Positions 18,240 through 26,480 of a DNA stretch of 28,735 bases are shown here, piece by piece. The stretch is from Chara braunii (Eukaryota; Streptophyta; Charophyceae; Charales; Characeae), in assembly GCA_003427395.1 (NCBI GenBank), contig BFEA01000029.1, positions 632,292 to 661,026 on the forward strand, read 5' to 3'. A program made the position numbers and the translations under genes. Position 1 is the first letter of the stretch. Every line of letters begins with the position of its first letter. The notes beneath the pieces are model-generated. The model searched no databases. It was not told where the DNA came from and saw nothing but the letters and a program-made list of their open reading frames with translations.

Positions 18240-19290
18240 GATTCGTGGCTGAGGAGGTCGATGGGGGCAATCTCAGGCTATGTGCCCCGGTTGATGACAT
18301 GTGTAACAGACGTTCAGATTGCCAGGAACCCCTGCGGGAGGGGGTGCCGGAGCCAGCCCGTGTTAGATCGGGGCGACACGTACCGCTATTGGTCGCATTG
18401 ACCTCATCATCGTCTCTATTCGAGCATTGTGTTCCCGCTGTTCCTTTTTGCTTTCCTGAATCAGATTGACCAGTGTTTTGGTTAGTTCCGATAACGCGGA
18501 AGATTCATTCGGTCGTGCGGGACTTTCGATCGGAGATGGGGGTGTCGTCATTACGGGAACAGGCATGCCTGTAATCACATTCGGGATTGGTCGTTTGGGG
18601 CTATCTGTTCCAGATAGGTGACAGGGCCAGACACAAACCCCATGTTTTCAAATTTATTCAGTAGTGCGGCCAACTCAGCTTTAGCTCTCGCTAGGTCGGA
18701 CGAGTCTCCTGACTCTCCTTCCCTAGGATAATCTTTTCCTTCTAGGAAACTTGCGGCGAATTTTCATTCCATTTCTTCTGCGACTGCCATGATCTGATGC
18801 AGCGTATGATTGATGGGGGGAACTGTTTTCGCAGTTTTGCCCTCATCGTTCTGCTGCGAAGCCCATCGATGAACAAATCTCGTCCTACCTGTTCTCCTCT
18901 TTCGGTTCTTACAAACATTCGGTAGAATCAGTTTCGGAACTCGGTGACAGACTCGAGGGGGTTTTGGACTCGGTCTTTAATCATGAAAAGAGCTTGTTCC
19001 GGATGAATATAATCAAATCGGTTCAAAAAATCACACTCAAATGTCGGGAGGTCAACCCATACATAGGTGTTGAACCAATGATGAGCAGGAAGGTTTACCT
19101 GTGCCTCGTTGTCATCGTACTGCTGAGCTCGGAGCGTGGCCAACCATGCTCCAACAAGGTGATGAGCAGGATCGAACAGATAAAGGTCGGGTGGGGTCAT
19201 GGGTGTCCGTGCTTGTGGTGCAGGTTGATTAGGATTCAGCTGCTGATTGGGGTTTTGTTGGGGGTTTGGGTTCTGCTGATTAGCATTCAT
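18240..19290 (-). pseudogene. gag with CCHC zinc knuckle, degraded
   Basis: Gag packages element RNA into particles. An ATG at 19290 opens a 120-codon frame starting MNANQQNPNPQQNPNQQ, Asn/Gln/Pro-rich. It continues into capsid-like sequence (AHHWFNTYVW, FECDFLNRFDYIHPEQAL) and stops at 18928. Later fragments are in other frames: EGKDYPREGESGDSS near 18735, with a TGA at 18764, and 18578-18363 with a short helical Glu/Arg stretch. The nucleocapsid knuckle CYTCHQPGHIA-stop-DC (18308-18267) has exact C-x2-C-x4-H-x4-C spacing but a TGA inside. A further frame reaches a TGA near 18075. Several indels and stops make this non-functional. Confidence 0.75.
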
Positions 19291-19436
19291 GTTGACCGCT
19301 CGTCGAGCTGCAGACCGGCTTCTTGTGACGACGGGGTCCGGTCGATGCGCGTTCCGAGGTCGGGGTCGCCCTCTGTTAGCCAGATCGCTTCGATCTTCGT
19401 TATCGCCCTACGAATCCTAAAACCTTGCCACGTGTC
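19291..19436 (-). other. Leader between primer site and gag ATG
   Basis: About 146 bases of presumed untranslated leader on the minus strand. A 77-codon ORF crosses from the LTR through the primer site into this leader (19520-19287) and is taken as chance. No structure beyond a cacgtgtcgg motif beside the primer site is evident. Confidence 0.45.
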
Positions 19437-19449
19437 GGCTCCGATACCA
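19437..19449 (-). promoter_or_regulatory. Primer-binding site, initiator Met tRNA type
   Basis: The minus strand reads TGGTATCGGAGCC directly after the 5' LTR. The usual plant initiator-Met site is TGGTATCAGAGCC, so there is one difference (A to G). It may be a mutation or a lineage-specific tRNA variant. Confidence 0.7.
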
Positions 19450-21118
19450 ACCTCACGCCCGACGCGACTTCCTGATCGAAGTGGGATGTGGGTCTCGAAG
19501 TGCGAAACGGGGTGTGCCAAGGATTTTTGGGAAAGTGGGGGTGGAGTCCCAGGTCAGAACTGAAATCTTATGTGACAAGGTTTCAGGGGCATAGGTGCAA
19601 TAAGGCTAAGAGACGATTTACTTTCGGTCCGATGGCGGGTGATGTCGTGCAGCATAAGGCAGATGGTATGCGCGGTGCATCCTGGGTCGCCCGATCCGTC
19701 TGTTTAGCGACGACGGTTCGGGAGAGGCCTATTCCTGAGGGTTGAGATTCTTGTGAGTTGGACCTCCGGGTGCGGATGCGTGGCGTTTGACGTCGCGCGT
19801 TATGGTTAGGCTCCGTAATTCCAGAGGCTCGGCGGTTGCCGCGTCGTATGCAATTTCTGCATGGTGTGTGGGGCCAATACGGGGCTATGGAGTTCCACGG
19901 AACCACCGTAAGCTAGTGGTATGGGAGGAGGATGTGGAAGGGAGGGAAATTGGTAGCGATAACGACGAAGTCGGGGGATATGAAGTATTGCGTGTTATAC
20001 GTAGTTGGGTAATCGGGGCACCTCGGGTCGCTGGTTACGGCGCAGTGAAACTCCCTAGCGCACAGTCGGTTCTCGGTTAAACAGGGAAATTCCGGGTATC
20101 TCCACCTAAGATATTTTTCCTCCCAGTGCTCCAAGTATTCCTGGTCCGTGATGTACGACATCTTGTCATTCTGGCGTACGTGTCTCATTGTGCTTAGATA
20201 GACAAGGGAATTTTCCGAGTATGGTGGTGGAAATTCCTATCGGCCCAAATCCTCAGAAAACGTAAACTTCACACTTATTCTGGTGTTGGAGGTGCCGCAT
20301 TCGTCAGTGGTCGCGAATCGCCTGCGTGTGGACACGTGTCGGCCGCGCGGATCAGATCACGCTTACACGTGTGCACGCGAGGTGCTCCGTTGTACAAAGG
20401 CCTGTTGGCTGATTCTTGTGCAAGAGTAAGAGTTCAATCCTACATGCAAAATTTCTATGTGGCACAGACAACCACCCAATCATCTAATCATTCAGTAACC
20501 TCACAGTCAGCAAATACTCCCGTCATGCAAAGTGACATCGCACCATACATTCGACATCGCAACAACATCAACCTCTGTCATTAGCCATTCATCGCAAGCT
20601 AGGGTGAACAGAAAGAGACTCTTAGACAACAAGCACGTCATTCAACCATCCCTTGTGCAGAACCCATCCATCAAGGAGTAGATCAAAACCAAGGAGGAGC
20701 GCCAATCAAGGGCGAAAACAAGGAAAGATGCCAAATCGAAAAATAAGGGCAGATCGCCCGAAACCGAAATCAAAACTTATGTACAAGGTTTGAGAAAGAC
20801 AAAGAAAATTACAGCTCCACGTCCATCCACCTCAACTCTCTCTCTCTTTCTCTCTCTCCGATGCGGACAGTCCGTCGTCACGCACCAACCCACGAAGTTG
20901 TCACCCCGCTTAGTCCTCCTGTGCCCGTCGGATTCGCCCACGCGCTACAGTCCGTCGTAGCCCCATGCGTCAATCCCGCACATTCGGCACCAGCTCATCG
21001 GGTCGCCCAACTCCCACTTCAACTCACCTCTTACTTCGCTCGTGAGCCGACCCTCACTGATCGCGCTACCCTGAGCTTCCAGCAACTGTTTAAGAGAGCT
21101 ATCTAATCGCACANCCGG

Positions 21119-21126
21119 AATTTATA
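21119..21126 (-). promoter_or_regulatory. Candidate TATA box of the 5' LTR
   Basis: TATAAATT on the minus strand with an upstream gcatgcatgc palindrome. This is the copy that would have driven genomic RNA synthesis, towards decreasing coordinates. Confidence 0.45.
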
Positions 21127-21456
21127 GCGTGCATGCATGCGCGAAGAACACGGAATTGCAAGGACTTAGGAAGAGAGAAGGATAGGGATTGCCTACGTTC
21201 TGCATGGCCAGANCGCGGCGTGGGGGACGTAGCCACTCTCCACGCATCNATCCGATCATNCAGCCCGAGGGCTGACTAGACACATCAAAACGAAAAGAGA
21301 GGGCGGGAAAGACGAAGCTCAAGAAGAAGGATACAGTTACAATGGCGCCTGCCCAAAAATTACAGTTACACACAAGATTAAGGGCGCCGATTAATCAGAG
21401 CTCCGTTGCAGCCGCAAAAAGAAGCGCGCAAGTAAAAGCAGCGCGCGGCAAAAGAA

Positions 21457-21489
21457 ATCCTAAATTCCTAAATTCCTAAATTCCTAACT
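21457..21489. repeat. Nonamer array in right LTR
   Basis: About three units of the same taaattcc nonamer seen at 9779-9812, about one unit fewer than in the left LTR. Confidence 0.8.
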
Positions 21490-21914
21490 AATGCAAAAAG
21501 AACTTCAATAAAGCGCAAATTCTGAAAAGAAAGTCCGATATTCCAAGAGCCGTCAAGGCTCGACAACATTCGAAAAGGAATTTAAAAAGATAATTCAAAA
21601 AGAACAAAGCAAAACTTCCCGCGCGATCTCCGCGCCGAAAACCCAACAGCAGAACCAAAAAAAAAGAAGCGACGTCAACCATTATCAATCGTGCGTGTGG
21701 CGGCGCGCCAGCCACTCAATGGACCATCCCGGGACTCGCCCGGCTCTGAACCCAGCCATCCAAAAAGAAGCGCCGCAAAAAGACGAAGAAGCGAGGACAC
21801 CGATGCAATTTTCCCTTCGGTCCCCATCTCCCGTAATTGGCCCAACCTTCCCATCTTAGGACCCCTCATTGTCACCGCGCAGAAGATCGCGAGGAACAGA
21901 AATTGGTTCGTCAC

Positions 21915-21921
21915 ATAGCTG
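21915..21921. repeat. Target-site duplication, right
   Basis: Partner of 7745-7751 (atagctg). The likely true duplication is tagc at 21916-21919, directly after the LTR end cgtcaca. Confidence 0.55.
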
Positions 21922-22153
21922 CAAACCTTAGAAGGAACGGTCCCAGTACGGAGGTCGGAGACAGACCTTTTGAAGTACCAGCCCTCCACCATGATAGGCA
22001 GGTCGGCGGTCCATGCCTCTGCTCTAACCAGTGGTACAGCGGCATAGGGCAAGCGCCACTGGTGGTTTTTTTTTCCCCCTTAAAAAAGCCCAGGTTGTTG
22101 TAGAGGTGGCATAATAGACGGATGGCAGTCACCCACAGTACTCAGCCACTCGG
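21922..22153. other. Spacer with 8-bp inverted repeat and T run
   Basis: Perfect inverted repeat accagtgg (22027-22034) and ccactggt (22056-22063), followed by a T run (22065-22073). The minus strand contains ggttagagcagagg, which recalls a tRNA D-arm, but no acceptor or anticodon stem can be built. No gene is recognised. Confidence 0.4.
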
Positions 22154-22195
22154 TTGTCCAGATGAACCCCTCTGAAGACCCCACCCACCCTTCCT
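22154..22195 (+). repeat. Dispersed short repeat, copy 2
   Basis: Matches 1-42 in the same orientation with three substitutions (g/c at the ag.tgaa position, c/t, and c/a). See the entry at 1-42. Confidence 0.6.
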
Positions 22196-22473
22196 CTAAT
22201 CGTTTTCCCCTGGCGCACCCCCAACCCGCCTGTCCTACGCTAGTGTTAACCACCCAGGACCATCACCCATTGCCATCTTGGCGAGGTGACCTGACCAGAC
22301 AGCGGTTGCAGGTACCGGGGCTAAGCAGAGATGCCTACCCCCTGCTCAGCCCCGGCTGAAGCAGACGCCGTGCAAGCCTGATTGCACGGGGACTTCGAGA
22401 GCTAGGTATGAACATGCTACTACAGGTCTTTATGAGCGTGCACAGTGACTCCCATCTAGCTTAGTTGTGTGGC

Positions 22474-22862
22474 GATGATAGAGAGCTGGGTATCCTCCGT
22501 TCCCTCGTATGTCCCTGGAGTCCGTTCCGGCCATGACACCCCCGACATCCCATACTAAGGAACTGCTATGCCAGCCTCAACCCTATGCTACGTACTAGGA
22601 GGATAGTCAACCCTAGGTCACGAGTTATGAACTGAGTTTCTTATCCTTATGTTGTCTTTACTACAGTGTTCTATGGTGTTGATGGTAGAGAGATGGGGAT
22701 CCTCCATTCCCTCCTATATCCCTGGAGCCCGTTCCGCCCCCCTGGTAAGGTGCAGTATCTCCTGACACCCCTGACATCCGTACTAAGGACTGCTATGCCA
22801 GCCTCAACTCTAAGGTACGTACTAGGAGGATAGCCCATCCTCAATCATGAATCATGGACTGC
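22474..22862 (+). repeat. Diverged tandem duplication, about 207-bp period
   Basis: Unit 1 (22474-22637) and unit 2 (22681-22862) both begin gatg.tagagag.tggg.atcct and share ordered blocks: tccctggag.ccgttccg, tgacaccc.tgacatcc, tactaagga, ctgctatgccagcctcaac and cgtactaggaggatag. Unit 2 has an insertion after ccgttccg. No coding frame is preserved between the units. The nature of the sequence is unknown. Confidence 0.7.
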
Positions 22863-23131
22863 AATACGGAGACCATGAGCATGGTGTTGCCCGGGCCCAT
22901 GCACACCCACGAAAAAGGAAAGAAGTAAAACTTTAAGGTGCTTTATAGCAGTGTCCTCACTCCAAATTGTTTATCTGGGATACTTCAACATACTTTCAGC
23001 CATGAAATGCATCATGATCCCAGCTTGATTCAAAGAAGATGCAGTAGAGATGGGTTGGAGTTTTTTGTTGTTTTGTTTTTCTGTTTTTTTTTTTCCTTTT
23101 TTAAAAGATGGGTTGAAGTTATGATGGGCCT
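22863..23131. other. No gene recognised
   Basis: About 270 bases, including a T-rich stretch (about 23060-23103). Nothing further is supported. Confidence 0.45.
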
Positions 23132-23388
23132 GAACTAAGGGCGTCGCTCCACTACTCTCCACATGCACAAGAGACAAGAATCATGGTGGTGCATCTTTCC
23201 ATGTTCTACCGTAACATTCACTCTCGTTTTGTTCATTTCGAGAGTCACTGTAGGCCTCACTCCACTACAGTAACTCTCGAAATGTGCAAAACGAGAGTGA
23301 ATGTTACAGTAGAACATGGAAAGATGCACCACCATGATTTTTGTCTTTTGTGCATGTCGAGAGGAGTGCAGCGAGGGCCTAAGTCTGA
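23132..23388. mobile_element. Foldback element 1 (MITE-like long hairpin)
   Basis: Two arms of about 115-120 bases are inverted copies at about 90 percent identity, with an 11-base loop gcctcactcca (about 23255-23265). Innermost pairing is gagagtcactgtag with ctacagtaactctc. The middle of each arm contains catggtggtgcatctttcca. The outer ends read TA-agggcgtcgctccact and, on the other strand, TA-ggccctcgctgcact, which would fit a TA target duplication. No transposase is encoded. It could be a non-autonomous DNA transposon or the source of a long double-stranded RNA hairpin. Confidence 0.75.
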
Positions 23389-24383
23389 CTCCAGAGGCAC
23401 CATTAGAAGCTGGCATGGGAGATCAGCTGCATGATTGCAACTGGGCCAAAGCTCCATTTCCAGGGCCATCCCGCGGTTTGAGCTACAATGTGTTGCGGTC
23501 CTGGCATGTGCCTGCTGTTGCTGATCTATGCGCGCATTTGTCACTGTTCAAGCTCAGCTCTGTGAGAAAATGGGTGTCTGACATATTGCCTTTCTTCTTT
23601 AGGATAAAGATATTATCACCAAACTGACAGCTACCCCTAGGTTAATTCATGAGTTGCTATTATTGCTGTAACAGTTGTGAGTTGGTGATCCTGCCACGGG
23701 TTTTACCATCCCATGTACCCCTAGGAGAGGCCTGAAAGCAGTATTAATTGATCATTTTGTTAACGGGATTGGGGTCGGCTATCCCTTGAAAACCCTGAAC
23801 GTCTTAGGCGGAGCGCGGACACCCAACCACCTTGCTTACTCAGAAAACATTCCAGGGTTATCGTAGGATAGGGTAGGGCAGGGAGGGAAGGGCATGGATG
23901 GGAAGGGGGGGCCTAGCATACATGTCATGTGGGTCCCTATGACACTTTTTTGTTATCTGTTTTTCCCCAGGTTAAAGCCCTGGACTTCTGGCAGACAAAC
24001 GATCTTGATCCCTAAGCTAGGTTGAACAAATTATGGCTGCCTTCTGAAGCATGTGGTCGCAACAGCCACAACAGTCTCCACTGGCAAAACTTTGCAATGT
24101 CAGGGAGTTGCTGACAGGCTGAGGGGCTGGGGTTTGTGAGGGCTCAAGGGGGGCTTGGGAGGTACATAGGGGGGGGGAAGTGTACATCATATTTCCATGC
24201 CATCTAGCCACATGCTAGACCCAAGACATGGGGTTCTGAATAGTGTGGCAGGTTGTTGAGAGGGATGACCTCACTGGGATTTGTAGAAAGAAGTGCATGT
24301 TCAGGAACCTGGACGGTGGGTGGTGTCAAGTGCATGCCAATCAAAAACCACACCATTCTCCAGTGGGTGGGCCCGCCGAAGTT
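23389..24383. other. No gene recognised
   Basis: About 1 kb with only short conflicting ORFs. It has a G-rich run near 24168-24178 and a purine-rich tract with repeated gggaagg/gggta motifs near 23865-23915. No RNA gene is seen. Confidence 0.5.
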
Positions 24384-24428
24384 GAGAGTCAGTGCTGTCG
24401 AAAAAAAAAGAGAGAGTCAGTGCTGTCG
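24384..24428 (+). mobile_element. Poly(A)-only insertion with 17-bp target duplication
   Basis: The 17 bases gagagtcagtgctgtcg occur at 24384-24400 and again at 24412-24428. Between them lies only aaaaaaaaaga. This is what an extreme 5'-truncated, tail-only product of target-primed reverse transcription would leave. A plain tandem duplication with an A-tract expansion is the alternative. Confidence 0.6.
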
Positions 24429-24639
24429 CTCACTGTGCAAACAAACAGGGCAAAAAGGCCGAGGCAAATCCTACAACCGACAGGTTTATTGCAATCATTC
24501 ACTTGTAAAATGGCTCATGCTGACAGGCGTGACAGAGGATTCCATGTTCTCTACTTTCAAAACAGAAGGAAAAAACGTACTCCGATTTGAAGAGCAAAAA
24601 ATAAGAAAAGTAGACCCAATGGTTCCGGGGCTTAGCTTT

Positions 24640-24990
24640 GGATCTCGCTGCACTACTCTACTTTGCACAAATTCGGACAGTTATTCATCGCTGCATGAAC
24701 TCTCCTATAGAACCCCAAAAGAAATTCGGAGAGCTGTCAGAAACCACAAAAGAATTGCACTCTCCGCCGTCGGATAGTGCCCAGCCTGCAAAATCCGTTA
24801 CGGGGAGAGACCTTCGAAGGAACCACCGATTTGCTCCAAATCTGGAGAGTGAACCTTGAGTCTGGGCAGACAAACGGGGACTTTGAGCTTTGTAGAGTCT
24901 GAGTTTGTGGGAAATCGGAGAGTCTGACAACTCTCCGCGCACTCTCCGATTTCCCAGAGAGTGGAGAGTAGTGCAGCAAGACCCTTTGAC
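24640..24990. mobile_element. Foldback element 2, related ends
   Basis: The left end (about 24648-24664) reads tctcgctgcactactct. The right end on the other strand (24983-24965 or so) reads tcttgctgcactactct, and both resemble the ends of element 1. Inside is a perfect 16-bp inverted repeat, tgggaaatcggagagt (24908-24923) with its complement at 24941-24956, and many ggagagt/actctcc motifs. The arms are much less complete than in element 1. No transposase is present. The short ORFs across it differ by frame and look accidental. Confidence 0.6.
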
Positions 24991-25445
24991 ACACTATTTC
25001 ATGGAGCTTTGGCATTGTGCACGTATGGTGCCAAGTGGATTTGAGTCGAGTTCAGTGACTACTGTATCAGCTGCCTGGTTTGACAGGTTACCTAAGGATG
25101 ACACGAAGTTGCCGACTATCATTGCAGGACATCTGTACACTGTAGACAGCATACTCTCGAGGAAAGGTGAACAATACAAGGGGAAAAACAAGAAGGCAAA
25201 ACCAAAGGAAACAGGCCACTCTTCCTGCTGAATCTAGCAGTCACATGTCATTGAGAGTTTCACCACTAACACATACACACAATCACAATCATTAGCGAAC
25301 TTCATGGTATCTTCAATAAGTAGAATCATCAACGTCAAAATAGTTGACTACATATAGTCAGCTAGGAATGCCCATCGGGTGAGGTTCCACTAGCAAGGGG
25401 ATATGACGTCAGTCGATCTGTGTGGTGGTCGTGTTGAAGCTGGGG
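24991..25445. other. No gene recognised
   Basis: About 455 bases. A plus-strand ORF (24905-25231) ends in a Lys-rich tail but overlaps foldback element 2 and shows no domain. Nothing else is supported. Confidence 0.45.
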
Positions 25446-26045
25446 TGCAGCATGTGCTGGGAACCGGGCCCAGCGTCCCATATGGAAATCTACATGGAAT
25501 TTTGAAAGTTTAAGATACCGGGGCCATTACCCGGCTTTGGCTAGGACGGTTTTGAACGACTTAGAAAATTACTACGGCAACTTCAGAAAAAGGGTCTGGC
25601 CACAACGAAACACGCCACCACAGAGGTCCTACAACTGTTCAAGACCCTGTGTATCCCTAGCAACCCTTCTAAAGCTTTCCCACACTGTCTTACTCCCTGC
25701 CGGGCTCTTCCAGGCGTCACACCCCCACCCTGCTGGGTTACAGGGCAACACGACTCACCCCAGCTCCGACCAGCGTCGTCCCAGCAGCAACCCTTGGTTG
25801 CCCCTTGGAATGCCCACCCCAAAGCATCCCCAGATCTCTCTACCAGGCCTCACACTCCTGCATCAACAGGTTACACGGCAACACCCCAGCACCGGCCAGC
25901 GTCGTTCTGGCATCGAACAGCCGCAGATCACTGAGTATAGCAGCGATGGAGCCGTCTAAGATGAGTTGCTAGGAATCCCCGAAATTCTAAATCATTCCTA
26001 AGACCCCCCTTGACAATCATGAAACATCCAACCAAACCTTGGATC
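25446..26045 (-). mobile_element. Family B retroposon, long copy 2 (c8), tail missing
   Basis: Matches 5690-6290 over about 600 bases in the same orientation. On the minus strand the core GGGACGCTGGGCCCGGTTCC lies at 25479-25460, followed by CAGCACATGCTGC. The A tail and the caccaatagatgg block seen in other copies are absent, so the 3' end is truncated or replaced. Relative to copy 1 it has an extra aagttta near 25508. The internal ggttacacggcaac motif is again duplicated, about 133 bases apart. Confidence 0.65.
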
Positions 26046-26229
26046 TTTTTTTGGTAGTTTCGTGAGAGCTAAACTAAGAGCATACATGAAACAGTCTGAT
26101 CAGCCTAAAAAACAGGAAAACAGGAAAATGAAATCCACCCACGATCCAGCTCCTTCCCTGCACTGCAGAGGAAAGATCACTGCCCAGGCATTCAGTCCTC
26201 GTACCAGAACTCACTAGTTCTCATACCCC

Positions 26230-26480
26230 CCTTGCTAGGGTGACAGGACAACACCAACTGCCCCAGTACCGACCGAACTAGTTCTGACGGACAGGAAGTG
26301 TCTTCCTCCCTCGACAACTTCCTTAGCTGCACAGCCCCCCAAGTTACAGGGTCACTGCCCCGGCATCAGCTACGTTGAACAATATGGTTATGCCTTCCAT
26401 CCTCGGCATAGCTCCAATAGTCTCAAGCTCCCTCTGGTTACAGAGCAACTGCTCCAACACCGACCATTGTCACCCCACCC
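26230..26480 (-). repeat. Degenerate family B internal motifs
   Basis: Three further degenerate copies of the (g)gttacag.g.aac...cc.gcaccgacc motif occur at about 26238, 26342 and 26435. They continue the periodic pattern seen inside the two long family B copies. They suggest that the full element is longer and built partly of 95-130-base subrepeats. Confidence 0.45.

Larger units (their letters stand above)
7750..21915 (-). mobile_element. Decayed Ty3/gypsy LTR retrotransposon, about 14.2 kb
   Basis: Two direct repeats of about 2.47 kb flank an internal region whose minus strand encodes, in order, gag with a CCHC knuckle, an aspartic protease, reverse transcriptase with YIDD, RNase H, a PHD-type finger and integrase. 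Protease-RT-RNaseH-integrase order is diagnostic of Ty3/gypsy. A Met-initiator-type primer site follows the 5' LTR (19449-19437). An extra ORF and a microsatellite block lie 3' of pol. All ORFs are interrupted by stops, frameshifts or deletions, so this copy cannot be autonomous. No obvious polypurine tract precedes the 3' LTR. LTR differences of several percent outside one identical block argue for an old insertion. Confidence 0.92.
19450..21915 (-). repeat. 5' LTR of the gypsy element
   Basis: Direct-repeat partner of 7750-10237. It ends on the plus strand at cgtcaca (21909-21915), followed by the duplicated target tagc. Compared with the left copy it has scattered substitutions, several of them C to T or G to A at CG sites: gtgcgtgtgg at 21691 faces gcgcgcgcgg at 10014 or so. 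It carries the TATA-like box at 21126-21119, Ns at 21114, 21249 and 21260 matching Ns in the other LTR, and one unmatched N at 21213. The 627-base block 20764-21390 is otherwise identical to 9080-9706. Confidence 0.88.

Noticed and set aside
22010-22075. tRNA gene or tRNA-headed SINE on the minus strand (ggttagagcagagg)
   Set aside because: Only a D-arm-like string is present. Acceptor, anticodon and T stems cannot be paired and no B-box is seen.
23840-23930. CRISPR-like or regular short repeats
   Set aside because: Purine-rich gggta/gggaagg motifs are irregular in spacing and the setting is eukaryotic.
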